Below are positions 8,043 through 16,784 of a DNA stretch of 64,000 nt, piece after piece. Both the position numbers and the translations under genes were made by a program. The notes beneath the pieces are model-generated. The model was not told the origin of the DNA and did not search any database. It saw only the letters and a list, made by a program, of their open reading frames with translations. Position 1 is the first letter of the stretch; every line of letters begins with the position of its first letter. Source of the stretch: Aquimarina sp. AU474 (GTDB lineage: Bacteria; Bacteroidota; Bacteroidia; Flavobacteriales; Flavobacteriaceae); NCBI RefSeq assembly GCF_900312815.1, contig NZ_OMPE01000006.1, positions 1 through 64,000 of the forward strand. The letters are read 5' to 3'.

Positions 8043-9868
8043 TATTTAATCGCTTCAATTTTATCCATTATCTTATTGACGAACAGCACTCTCTCAACAG
8101 AGTCTCCCATTTCTGATTTGACTTTTACTATCAATTTCTCCAAGCTCTTCTTCGACTTGAGCCTTTTCAATTCTTTATCAAACTCATTTAATCGCTGCTG
8201 CGCATACTCTCCAATCGTATTTGGCATCTCAAAAATTCGGATACCAATCTTATTAACAGAAGTACCAAACGTTTGAAAACCTGGGCGTAAATTCTCAATC
8301 ACTTTTCCTGTTTCTCTGTCTTTCTTGAATACATGGACATACTCACTTCTGCTATCTGAAATAAGATAAGGTGAGTGTGTCGTGATCAACATTTCACGCA
8401 TTGTTTCTTCACTTGACTTTTCCTCTTTGCTGAAACAATTTCTTAGACTTGTTACAAACTTGGCTTTCCAGTCTGGATTAAAGTGCGTCTCAGGTTCATC
8501 CATTAGAAATAAGCTACGTGTATCTTTAAACAGTAGACAAAGTCCAAGGGAATGAAGAAATTGATGTTCGCCATCTGACAGCGATTTTGTAAAAATCGTT
8601 TCCTTAAGACCTTCTTTTTTAATGTGAAAATCCTTGAATCGAATGATTCGATCTAACTCATTTGGTCGAAGACTGATGTCTTGATTCAAGAACATATTCT
8701 GCGAGCCATAAATATTTGTTTTCTCCTTAATGCTTACCTTGTACAAGTCTTGAACAAGAAGTAATTGGAATAATTCAAACAGTTTTAAAGGATCATGTTC
8801 AAAATGAAATTGGAATGCTTGTTTAGTCGCATCATTGACCTTATAGTCTAGAACCAAATGTTTACTGTCATCAAAGTATTCTTCTAAATCATCCTCCTCT
8901 CGGTACGTGTCATAATTCTGTTGTTCATACCACGAAGAAGCACATCTCTTTAATTTTTCGATATAAGACCGAATGAACACAGAATCTTCACGGTCTTTCA
9001 AATCCAAATTACGAAGAAGATTCACTTTCGATTCGAATGTTGATTTCGTTTTAACATCTTCATCGTCATCTTGGTAACCTGTTATGTTCATGTTGATATC
9101 CTGCCGAATTACCAATCGGAAGGAATCAACGTCAGTTAAACCAACATAGTTCATGAATGGCTCAAGAACCTTTTTCTTGTCAGGGTATTCGATAGAATCC
9201 CACATTAAGAGGTTTGTCAACAAGATGGCTTGGCTATATGATTCTTCGAGATATACAAGTGAAGCCTCTGGGCTGGGACTAACAAACTCTTGAGTTGCTA
9301 ACCCACTTACGTATTCATCGAATTGTAGGAATCGACTTTTGAAGAAGGGCAGACTCAACGTTTCATTGTTTCCAGATGCATAACCCACAACATATTCGGG
9401 CAATAGAAATTTGATTTCCTTTTGAGAAAGTCCTTCTAATTCTGGTGATCGAAACTCAGCTTCATTCACCCATTTAACGATTGGCCTTTCACCAGCCTTC
9501 TTTTCAATAGAAACATGCACTTTCTTGGTTCTGTCGAAATCTCCAAAGTCCTTATCGAGGAAAGTGAAATATTCTAAATCATAGGCATCAATCCGTGATA
9601 CCTTAGGGTCAAATCCCTTTGGGTTCTTCTCACTCTTATAGAAATAGTTTGGTTTGTATGCTAAATAAATGCAATCTAAGTGGAAGAATATTTCAGCTAA
9701 CGCTTCCAATACATTGGACTTTCCACTTCCATTGGATCCTGCGAGTAAATACGGATTAAAATCCGATGCCAAAGAATAATCGAAATCCCTTAGAAAGTAA
9801 ATTTCAAATTCTTTTGGTAAGGACCTGAAGCCTTCCTCTTGGTTTATTTTAAGCCTTAAAAGCTTCAT
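8042..9868 (-). CDS. Restriction-associated AAA/ABC-type ATPase (PtuA-like)
   Basis: This 608-residue ATPase has an SMC/Rad50-like head. It carries Walker A GSNGSGKS at residues 44-51, ABC signature SLSDGEHQ at 429-436, Walker B LFLMDE at 453-458 continuing DEPETHFNP, and the H-loop THSP at 497-500. The approximately 370 residues between Walker A and the signature are acidic and partly helical, and a basic helix closes the protein. It belongs to the AAA_15/AAA_21 group that pairs with effectors in OLD, Septu and retron systems, where ATP hydrolysis is thought to gate a partner nuclease. It begins 20 bases inside the end of hsdS and ends on the start codon of the HNH gene, so it is made together with the restriction subunits. 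Confidence 0.85.
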   Translation of the reverse strand: MKLLRLKINQEEGFRSLPKEFEIYFLRDFDYSLASDFNPYLLAGSNGSGKSNVLEALAEIFFHLDCIYLAYKPNYFYKSEKNPKGFDPKVSRIDAYDLEYFTFLDKDFGDFDRTKKVHVSIEKKAGERPIVKWVNEAEFRSPELEGLSQKEIKFLLPEYVVGYASGNNETLSLPFFKSRFLQFDEYVSGLATQEFVSPSPEASLVYLEESYSQAILLTNLLMWDSIEYPDKKKVLEPFMNYVGLTDVDSFRLVIRQDINMNITGYQDDDEDVKTKSTFESKVNLLRNLDLKDREDSVFIRSYIEKLKRCASSWYEQQNYDTYREEDDLEEYFDDSKHLVLDYKVNDATKQAFQFHFEHDPLKLFELFQLLLVQDLYKVSIKEKTNIYGSQNMFLNQDISLRPNELDRIIRFKDFHIKKEGLKETIFTKSLSDGEHQFLHSLGLCLLFKDTRSLFLMDEPETHFNPDWKAKFVTSLRNCFSKEEKSSEETMREMLITTHSPYLISDSRSEYVHVFKKDRETGKVIENLRPGFQTFGTSVNKIGIRIFEMPNTIGEYAQQRLNEFDKELKRLKSKKSLEKLIVKVKSEMGDSVERVLFVNKIMDKIEAIK

Positions 9869-11552
9869 CAGTCAATCTTAATTTTATTCTGTTATCATTT
9901 TCATCAAAGTACTGATCCACTATCGGAGGGTTTACTTCTATGAATTTAAAGAGATGTTTCTTGTAAACTTCATATTCGAAATCTTTCCCTTTAGGGATGA
10001 AGTATTCATTAAAATCTGCCTCTACTTGATCTAAATCGAAAGGTTCTTTCTTGTATCGGCCTTTCAGAAAGAACTGCCAGAACAATTCTTCTTCTACAAA
10101 GTCAGTCTCGATCGAATAGTCTGAAGCATAATTCTCCATTTGAATTTCTTCGGGCATACCTATGAAATCCAGATAGGTCATTTTTGAGATGTCGATCTTC
10201 TCGCGTTTTGGATCTTTCTTTTTAGGGCTAAATTTTTCTACTTCTTTGTTTAGTTGCTCTTCGAATGTTTCGGGAGTTTCGACTTTATCAGTTGAAAATG
10301 CTCTTGTTTCTTGAATTAAAATATTGCTAATATCTATTTCATCTCCCTTTTTTGGATTTAGAATCCGTTTTTGTATCGTCCTGTTAAGTTCAACTAGTTC
10401 ATCAAAACTTTTATAGGCAACCTTCTTAAGTAACAAAACTTTATCTACAATTTCAGCGAATTGTTTTTGAGCTTTTGGAGAAGGAACGATTATTTCCAAT
10501 TTCTCCAATTGATCTTTTGTTATTGCTTCACGAGTAGCACCTCCTATAGTAGCAATCCGAATCAAGTGTTTTTTGAAATTATCTGAGCATAACAAGTAGT
10601 TCAAGAAATTTGGATTCAACTTAGAGTCTTTGACTCTAATAATGGAAACATGCTGGTTTACTCTAGCTGGTAATATGCTATCTGGAACAACTGTACATCT
10701 GCAAACAGACGCTCCTGTGATGTTGAACAGTACATCTCCACTGTTAACAATCACATTTTTTAGCTTTTCAGCTTGATCATTATCAATACGAGCAAGGTTC
10801 TTCACCTTGAATCGATAATCATGAACATTAAGACTCCTTATCAAAGAAATCCCAACAGTTTTATACGATTCTTTACCTCCTCGTGGTGTTGAGCCGCTAC
10901 CGATTTTTAACGTAAGATTTTCCAAAACATCTGTCTTCCATCCTTTATCATTAAATACAGGATCTCCAAACATTTCAAGAAAAGTAGATTTAAGAAATTT
11001 CTCAAGCAGAGAAATACTTTCTTTTCTTTTAGAGATCAACTTTTCACTATCTGCAAATATTTTAGCAATTCTCTTTTGATCTCCAATTGAAGGTAGGTCA
11101 AATTCAATTTGATTCAGGTTTTTACGAGAAATTCTTTTACGAGTTGTGCCTGTTACATGTCGATTGATCTCCCTTCTAAAAATGTCGTTATTGATTAGAA
11201 ACTTCAGAAATGGAGGATGTACTTCTGAGTTATTAGGTCGAATCACACAGACATCTACTACAGTAACGGCTTTTTGATCTAGACCAGGAAAGATACAGGC
11301 TCTTCCTATGGGGTCAGGCATTCTTGCAACAAGAATATCTCCCTTTTGAAGATATGTACATTTTAATTTTTCAGCTTTTGCCTCGGTCATAAATCGACTA
11401 GACTTATTGATGAATGCTCCATCACCAATATCAGCTAATTGAATCAAACGTACACCCCCAGAAGGATCCTGATCTTTACTTTCTATCCAATCCCCATCTG
11501 TAAAAACTCCTTCAGGGGTAATTAAATCACCAATTGTTTTCAATTTCCCCAT
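9849..11552 (-). CDS. hsdS: Type I restriction-modification specificity subunit with C-terminal extension
   Basis: HsdS reads the two halves of the target site for both the methylase and the nuclease. The first target-recognition domain spans about residues 1-155, the first conserved helix 158-197 ('DQKRIAKIFADSEKLISKRK'), the second recognition domain 200-355, and the second helix 360-400. Beyond a usual HsdS length lie about 165 extra residues: a charged linker (402-455) and a folded-looking acidic segment (456-567, 'MTYLDFIGMPEEI', 'EEELFWQFFLKGRY'). I cannot assign that segment; it may dock HsdR, HsdM or the downstream ATPase. The start overlaps the hsdM stop (TAATG) and the end overlaps the ATPase gene by 20 bases. 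The recognised sequence cannot be deduced. Confidence 0.92.
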   Translation of the reverse strand: MGKLKTIGDLITPEGVFTDGDWIESKDQDPSGGVRLIQLADIGDGAFINKSSRFMTEAKAEKLKCTYLQKGDILVARMPDPIGRACIFPGLDQKAVTVVDVCVIRPNNSEVHPPFLKFLINNDIFRREINRHVTGTTRKRISRKNLNQIEFDLPSIGDQKRIAKIFADSEKLISKRKESISLLEKFLKSTFLEMFGDPVFNDKGWKTDVLENLTLKIGSGSTPRGGKESYKTVGISLIRSLNVHDYRFKVKNLARIDNDQAEKLKNVIVNSGDVLFNITGASVCRCTVVPDSILPARVNQHVSIIRVKDSKLNPNFLNYLLCSDNFKKHLIRIATIGGATREAITKDQLEKLEIIVPSPKAQKQFAEIVDKVLLLKKVAYKSFDELVELNRTIQKRILNPKKGDEIDISNILIQETRAFSTDKVETPETFEEQLNKEVEKFSPKKKDPKREKIDISKMTYLDFIGMPEEIQMENYASDYSIETDFVEEELFWQFFLKGRYKKEPFDLDQVEADFNEYFIPKGKDFEYEVYKKHLFKFIEVNPPIVDQYFDENDNRIKLRLTDEAFKA

Positions 11553-13213
11553 TAGAATAGTTTTTTCAGCTCTTTTAATCCATCAACTATTTCCTTTTCT
11601 AGACCACCTTTTCCGTCTTTGCCTATAAGGCGTTCCAAAATGTCTTCTGGTTTATCATATTCAATCTCTTCGAACACTTCTTCATGGTAGCGAGAGAAAC
11701 TTAAATCGTACCCTTCATCTACAATCTCCTGCTTCGAAACAAAGAAGTGTTTAATTTTTCTATTGTTATCCTTTTTTGGGTTTGCCTTTTCGTATTGCTG
11801 AATAATTTCTTGAAGATCACCGTGATCATCTGCTCCACCTTTTAATTTAAGCGGAGTACGTTTGTCATCCATACTATACCCATCACTCTCCATGTCATAG
11901 AACCAGACATTATCTGTTTCACCACCTTTTGTAAAGATTAAAATAGCAGTACTTACACCAGCATACGGTTTAAAAACACCACTTGGCATGGAGACAACAG
12001 CCTTCAACTGAGATTTTTCAATCATTAACTTTCTAGCATCTTTAAATGCCTTACCTGAGCTAAACAAGACTCCTTGAGGAATAACGATTCCTGCAGTTCC
12101 TCCAGACTTGAGCATGTTAAAAATTCGTTCTATAAATAGAAGTTCAGTCTTCGTTGTTTTAAGGTTAAGCTCTTCATTTATATCTCCCTTATCTACATTA
12201 CCGGTAAATGGAGGGTTCGCTAATACAATGTCGTAATCACCAGTTTCATGATAGCTTTTGCTTAAAGTGTCTTTATAGTTAATCTGAGGGCTATCAATCC
12301 CATGCATCATCAGGTTCATTAGGCCTAATCGAACCATAGTTTGATCAATATCATATCCTCGAAGGTTCTTTCCTATAATTTCTTTGACATCCTCTGTCAA
12401 TTTAGCACTTACACTTGTACGGATAAAACCATCTTCATCAGGTTTTACCTTCTTCAATTCTTTCTTATCGTTCAAGTGAGTAACCATATACTGATATGCA
12501 CCTAACAAGAAACCTCCCGTACCACATGCGGGATCTGCAATTTTTTGCTTCCAAGTTGGCTTAACCATTTCAACTAATAACTTAATGATGTGCCTAGGGG
12601 TTCTGAACTGTCCATTTTTACCAGCGCTAGCTATTTCCTTTAATAGCATTTCATATACGTCCCCTTGAATGTCTTGGAAATCCTGTCCTTTTTCGTCTGC
12701 ATCTTTATCAATCTCATCAAAGATGTCATCAATACTGCTTATCGCTTCTTTTAAAAGAGAGGGTTTCGGAATGATGAACACAGCATTGGCCATGTGCTTA
12801 GAAAAAGGAGAATCTGTTTGGTCAAGTTCTTTTATAAAAGGAAAAGCATAACGTTGCACATGTTCCAACATGGCATCGGTTTTTGTAATTCGTTTTATTT
12901 GACTCCACCTCAAGGAATTCTTATCAACTCCTTTGTCCTTCAGTATTTTTTCAATTTCTTTCTTAGTAGCGTCCTCCTTAGGCCTATCTGCCGGGAGCAA
13001 ATAAACACCTTCGAATTTTGACTTGTATTCATAACCAAAATCTTTAGCATTGGCCATTTCATTTAGATCGTTATCGTCCAATTTTTTCATGAACAACAAA
13101 TAAGTGATTTGCTCAATCGCTGTCAATGGATTTGAGATTCCTCCACTCCAGAATTTTTGCCAGAGGTCATTTATTTTTGATGCAATTGCTGGGTTGCTAC
13201 TTATTAAGCTCAT
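11552..13213 (-). CDS. hsdM: Type I restriction-modification N6-adenine methyltransferase subunit
   Basis: HsdM transfers a methyl group from S-adenosylmethionine to adenine in the site chosen by HsdS. An HsdM N-terminal helical domain covers about residues 10-150. Then follow 'QFRTPRHI' (202), the SAM-binding motif DPACGTGGF (227-235), and the catalytic NPPF (333-336, in 'DIVLANPPFTG'). Its 553 residues are normal for the family. It sits two bases after hsdR and overlaps hsdS by one base. All key residues are present, so modification should be active, protecting the host against HsdR. Confidence 0.95.
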   Translation of the reverse strand: MSLISSNPAIASKINDLWQKFWSGGISNPLTAIEQITYLLFMKKLDDNDLNEMANAKDFGYEYKSKFEGVYLLPADRPKEDATKKEIEKILKDKGVDKNSLRWSQIKRITKTDAMLEHVQRYAFPFIKELDQTDSPFSKHMANAVFIIPKPSLLKEAISSIDDIFDEIDKDADEKGQDFQDIQGDVYEMLLKEIASAGKNGQFRTPRHIIKLLVEMVKPTWKQKIADPACGTGGFLLGAYQYMVTHLNDKKELKKVKPDEDGFIRTSVSAKLTEDVKEIIGKNLRGYDIDQTMVRLGLMNLMMHGIDSPQINYKDTLSKSYHETGDYDIVLANPPFTGNVDKGDINEELNLKTTKTELLFIERIFNMLKSGGTAGIVIPQGVLFSSGKAFKDARKLMIEKSQLKAVVSMPSGVFKPYAGVSTAILIFTKGGETDNVWFYDMESDGYSMDDKRTPLKLKGGADDHGDLQEIIQQYEKANPKKDNNRKIKHFFVSKQEIVDEGYDLSFSRYHEEVFEEIEYDKPEDILERLIGKDGKGGLEKEIVDGLKELKKLF

Positions 13214-13214
13214 A

Positions 13215-16010
13215 TTATGCTGCGAATTTTTCTGTTAATGCTATAATTTCTTTTATTTCTTGTGGAGAGAAAATCCCTCGTATTCCTTTTGGGTGAATAA
13301 TTGTAAATGGAGCTTGAATTAATGCTCGTTTCTCAATGTTCCCTCTTTCAATGATGTAATCTTTTAACAAGTTCAAGAACTCAATTTGCCTCGTGGAAAG
13401 GTTAGTGTGTTCTTGAATAAATTGTTGAACTGCCTTCGTCACTTGCTCATCAAAACTTTCTAAGATTTCTATTCCTAAAATGTGACGAATGAATTCAATG
13501 AATTTTGCCTGCTGGTGTTTGTAAACCTTTCTTAAAAGACTCTCTGTAATGTGAGGATCTTCATCGTGCAGATCATCTGCGAGTTGTTGAGATTCTTCTT
13601 CCGTTACTGCTCCACCAGATTTAATTTTTTGCAGTATCTGATTTTGTTCAGTTAGTTCTGCTATTTTGGCTTCAACCATTTCACGGTATTTTGAAATACT
13701 TACCGCTTCGTTTTGAGGTCCAAACTCAACCATTTCTTTGGTCTGGATAATATCTTTTAAGTCCAATTTTGAAGGCCCGTCAGTTTGGATTCGTTGCTCT
13801 CTGAACTTGATAATTGGTGCAATCGTTTCTGCTAACTCATCTAAACTTTCATCGTCTATATCTGACCAAAACTGACTAGTTAGGACTTGTTTGATGTAAG
13901 CTTCATGCCTTGCAACAATGTTTATTGAAAGAGGTAATTCACTAACTACAGTAATGATATTCTCTTTCAGCGTATCAAACTTTTCTTCTTCCTCAGATAA
14001 ATGAGCTAGACTAATTTCCAATACATCCTTTTTAAATCGCATTGCCTTGAAATCGGTTTGAGACAATGTTCTAAACAATGGTTTTATAGTATGTCTAAGG
14101 AACTCAATTCGCTCCGTTGAAAGATGGTTCCAGAATTCTTCTTGTTCAACTTTCGCCAATTCAGGTTTAGCGTCTTGTATTACTACAGATTTAGCTGGTA
14201 AAGCCTTTATCTGTTCTTTCAGAATTTCGATTTCCTTATTCGCTATTTCTAGTTCATCTTTTTCAATAGCTACTTCAATCTTGTCAATCCTTATTCCAAT
14301 AAATCGAACTGGCAATGGTATCTGTGCTTTTAATTCTTTTCCCTTTGGATTTAATTTAAAGTATTCAAAGTTATCCCAACAGTCCATGATGAGGAAGCTG
14401 TCTTTTTCTGGGCACCATGGTTTCATTTTTGTAGGCTCTAACAATCGAGTTCCTCTACCTATCATTTGCCAGAACTTAGTATAGGAATACACAGGTTTTG
14501 CGAATACTAAATTTACCAGTTCCCTAACGTCAATTCCTGTATCCAACATATCAACGCTCACGGCAACCCTTGGCATATCATTATGCGTGAATTGATGCAA
14601 TAAACCGCCTTTACCATAAACACGTGGATCATCAGATACGATCACTTTTGCTAGTTCCCCAGCATATTCTGGATATAAGGAGTCAAATATTTTTTCAATC
14701 CGTCTGGCATGTGCTTTTGTGGAACAAAAGAATATTGTTTTTCCAGGAAGGACACCATTCGGATCTTTTATACATTCTTCCATAAACTCTTTAACAATTG
14801 TAACATTGGTTCCCTTGTTAATGACCGATTTTTCGAGGTCAGTTCCTTCAAAATTAATTTCTGCAACCTCCTTTCCATCAAGGATCAAATTCTTTTGATC
14901 TTCAAGGCTAATCGTTCTTTTACTTATTCCTTCTTCCTGAAACTTTGTTTGGATTTTCATTACTTGAAAATCGCACAAATAAGGAGGGACATTATTTACT
15001 GCTTCCTCATAGGAATAGGCAAACGTAGGTATACCATCTTCACATTTAAAAAGCTTAAATGTATTATGGTCAATAACATCAGTTGGTGTTGCGGTTAACC
15101 CAAGTGTTATTGTATTGAAGTAGTCCAGTACTTCCTGATATGTATTGTAGATTGATCGATGACTTTCATCAACTACTATCAGATCAAAAAAATGAGGAGA
15201 TAAAGAATACTCTTCATCTCTAATAATGTTCAGCATTGTGGGGTAAGTAGCTGTATAAACCTTTCTGTCTTTAGCTATTGTTTTCTCTCCAACTTTTGGC
15301 CACCTTGGTTCATTTGGAAGATGTTCCTTAAATGCTTCTAAGGCTTGATTTCTAAGGGCTATCCTATCAACTAAAAATAAGATTCGTTCAGCCCATCCAG
15401 CACTCATCAGTGCATCAACCATGGCAATAGTGGTCCTAGTTTTACCCGTCCCTGTTGCCATTACTAATAGAAATTTCCTTCTCTTCTTTTCGATTCCTTC
15501 CATTACAGAACGTATCGCATGTATCTGGTAATCTCGTCCAGCGACATCCGTATTGATCAGCTCACGAGCAAGTGGTTTTCTATTCTTTCTAATGTACAAG
15601 TATCGCTCAAGATCATCACGAGTCGGAAACCCAACAACCTTTCTTGGAGGGTAATTACCTAAGTCCCAGAAATATATTTCGTGTCCGTTTGTATAAAAAC
15701 AAAAAGGAAGTTCACCACCAGATTCTTTCTGAATATTGTGACAATATTGTTTAGCTTGCTCTCTCCCAAGTTCAGCGTTTACAGAAGTCTTCTTCGCTTC
15801 AACAACTGCTAAAGCATTTCCATCTTTCCCATGTAGAACATAGTCCGAATATTGATGACCTTGATACGGGGTTTGAGGCTCATTAACTCCTTCAGGAAGA
15901 CCTACATTAATATCATACTCAACTGATACCTGAGTACGATCATTAATGTTCCAACCAGCTTCATGCAGTTGTTTATCGATTAGTTCTTTCCTTGTTTTAG
16001 CCTCGTTCAT
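13215..16010 (-). CDS. hsdR: Type I restriction endonuclease subunit (translocase/nuclease)
   Basis: HsdR pumps DNA with ATP and cleaves unmodified DNA away from the site. The N-terminal PD-(D/E)xK nuclease reads D56 ('YSDYVLHG') and E71-A-K73 ('VVEAKK'). The superfamily 2 motor has ATGTGKT (185-191), DESH (281-284), GLTATP (304-309) and the motif VI-like 'QMIGRGTRL'. The last third matches the helical EcoEI-type R C-terminal region. At 931 residues it is full length with no broken motif. The gene starts two bases after the XRE regulator gene and is followed immediately by hsdM, so restriction and modification are co-expressed. The order R-M-S puts the toxic subunit first, which makes upstream control important. 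Confidence 0.95.
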   Translation of the reverse strand: MNEAKTRKELIDKQLHEAGWNINDRTQVSVEYDINVGLPEGVNEPQTPYQGHQYSDYVLHGKDGNALAVVEAKKTSVNAELGREQAKQYCHNIQKESGGELPFCFYTNGHEIYFWDLGNYPPRKVVGFPTRDDLERYLYIRKNRKPLARELINTDVAGRDYQIHAIRSVMEGIEKKRRKFLLVMATGTGKTRTTIAMVDALMSAGWAERILFLVDRIALRNQALEAFKEHLPNEPRWPKVGEKTIAKDRKVYTATYPTMLNIIRDEEYSLSPHFFDLIVVDESHRSIYNTYQEVLDYFNTITLGLTATPTDVIDHNTFKLFKCEDGIPTFAYSYEEAVNNVPPYLCDFQVMKIQTKFQEEGISKRTISLEDQKNLILDGKEVAEINFEGTDLEKSVINKGTNVTIVKEFMEECIKDPNGVLPGKTIFFCSTKAHARRIEKIFDSLYPEYAGELAKVIVSDDPRVYGKGGLLHQFTHNDMPRVAVSVDMLDTGIDVRELVNLVFAKPVYSYTKFWQMIGRGTRLLEPTKMKPWCPEKDSFLIMDCWDNFEYFKLNPKGKELKAQIPLPVRFIGIRIDKIEVAIEKDELEIANKEIEILKEQIKALPAKSVVIQDAKPELAKVEQEEFWNHLSTERIEFLRHTIKPLFRTLSQTDFKAMRFKKDVLEISLAHLSEEEEKFDTLKENIITVVSELPLSINIVARHEAYIKQVLTSQFWSDIDDESLDELAETIAPIIKFREQRIQTDGPSKLDLKDIIQTKEMVEFGPQNEAVSISKYREMVEAKIAELTEQNQILQKIKSGGAVTEEESQQLADDLHDEDPHITESLLRKVYKHQQAKFIEFIRHILGIEILESFDEQVTKAVQQFIQEHTNLSTRQIEFLNLLKDYIIERGNIEKRALIQAPFTIIHPKGIRGIFSPQEIKEIIALTEKFAA

Positions 16011-16012
16011 TA

Positions 16013-16231
16013 TTAATCATTCTCCAATTTCAAATCACTAAACACTTCCTTAAACATTTCTCCCGGATCAATATCAATTGCCAAAGCAATTAGATACAAT
16101 TCATCTGCACGTAGTTTTGTCGATTCATTTGAAGTCAACTGAGAAAGTCGAGCTTGACTGATTCCTGTTCGCCTGGAAACCATTGCTCTATTCACAGATT
16201 TCTTAGTAAGATATAGTCCTAAAGATGTCAT
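16013..16231 (-). CDS. XRE-family HTH regulator heading the restriction operon
   Basis: A 72-residue protein that is almost only a helix-turn-helix domain: 'VNRAMVSRRTGISQARLSQL' followed by 'TSNESTKLRADELYLIALAI'. It resembles short C-protein-type or XRE repressors that delay restriction-gene expression. It is the first gene of the operon and is separated from hsdR by two bases. Facing it upstream are palindromic TTTAGAnnnTCTAAA sites (16279-16347), which I infer it binds, autoregulating the whole six-gene unit and possibly the divergent small gene at 16371. Confidence 0.88.
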   Translation of the reverse strand: MTSLGLYLTKKSVNRAMVSRRTGISQARLSQLTSNESTKLRADELYLIALAIDIDPGEMFKEVFSDLKLEND

Positions 16232-16278
16232 GATTCTTTTGAATTTGTTAAGATAAATATATAGTTATTAAATAAAAA

Positions 16279-16294
16279 TTTAGAATATCTAAAG
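16279..16294. promoter_or_regulatory. Putative XRE operator O1
   Basis: TTTAGA-ATA-TCTAAA is a perfect 6-bp inverted repeat with a 3-bp spacer, followed by G. It lies about 48 bases upstream of the XRE start codon, where a promoter-overlapping operator is expected. The same pattern recurs at 16332-16347. Confidence 0.65.
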
Positions 16295-16331
16295 TTTTGT
16301 TTTGGATTTAGATAGATTATCATTAGATTTG

Positions 16332-16347
16332 TTTAGAAAATCTAAAG
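16332..16347. promoter_or_regulatory. Putative XRE operator O2
   Basis: TTTAGA-AAA-TCTAAA followed by G repeats O1 with only two bases changed, both in or beside the spacer. Centre-to-centre distance from O1 is 53 bases, about five helical turns. A lone TTTAGA half-site at 16307-16312 lies midway between them. O2 ends about 24 bases before the ATG of the divergent gene. Confidence 0.62.
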
Positions 16348-16370
16348 AATTATTTATAAAGTATAATGAT

Positions 16371-16574
16371 ATGAGCAAAAGATATACCAAAGCAGATTTA
16401 GAAGAAATTGTATATAAGCAATTAGATAATCTAAACGCAATGCATGATTTGTTACGAATTATGAAAGTCCAAAATGACCTAATCCAAAATATCAATCAAA
16501 CGCTCAGAAAGGAAATCGGTCAATTCAAAGAGCAACAGGTAATGTATCCGACTAGAAGAAAGTCAAAATCGTAA
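16371..16574 (+). CDS. Small basic helical protein divergent from the restriction operon, 67 aa
   Basis: I do not recognise this protein. From the ATG at 16371 it reads 'MSKRYTKADLEEIVYKQLDN', then a predicted amphipathic helix ('LNAMHDLLRIMKVQNDLIQN') and a lysine/arginine-rich tail. An upstream TTG at 16302 would lengthen it but would run through the operator array, so I prefer 16371. It sits alone on the plus strand, inside the direct repeats that bound the restriction island and next to operator O2. A role linked to the island (for example antirestriction, regulator partner or structural helper) is conjecture. Confidence 0.55.
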   Translation: MSKRYTKADLEEIVYKQLDNLNAMHDLLRIMKVQNDLIQNINQTLRKEIGQFKEQQVMYPTRRKSKS

Positions 16575-16608
16575 CTATTGGGAGCGTGGGAAGATTAAGC
16601 TCTTTTGG

Positions 16609-16700
16609 TTTTTCAGCTTTGGATTGTGTAGTGGCAAAAACCAAATGTGCTTAATGTGCGGTTGGCTTTTCCGCAATGGCATACAACAACTGTGTATATG
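16609..16700 (+). repeat. Right direct repeat bracketing the restriction island
   Basis: TTTTTCAGC (16609-16617) and TGCGGTTGGCTTTT (16657-16670) match the left copy at 6833-6893 in order and orientation. Here TGCGG pairs with the following CCGCA around TTGGCTTTT to make a hairpin, and GGCATACAACAA (16678-16689) mirrors the end of the palindrome at 6803-6813. It marks the likely right edge of the inserted island. Confidence 0.55.
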
Positions 16701-16784
16701 TAAAAGTACACATATAACCAATTGTAAGTGTTTGTAAATAATTAAAATTACTTAAGGTTGTATAAAACTGCAAATTAAAACAAG

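Noticed and set aside
16302-16370. TTG-initiated N-terminal extension of the small ORF
   Set aside because: It would be translated from the operator array itself (TTTAGA/TCTAAA sites); the ATG at 16371 is the simpler start.
16289-16495. Minus-strand ORF of 68 codons opposite the small gene
   Set aside because: It overlaps the operators and the small gene, and is only the hydrophobic antisense of a helical coding region.
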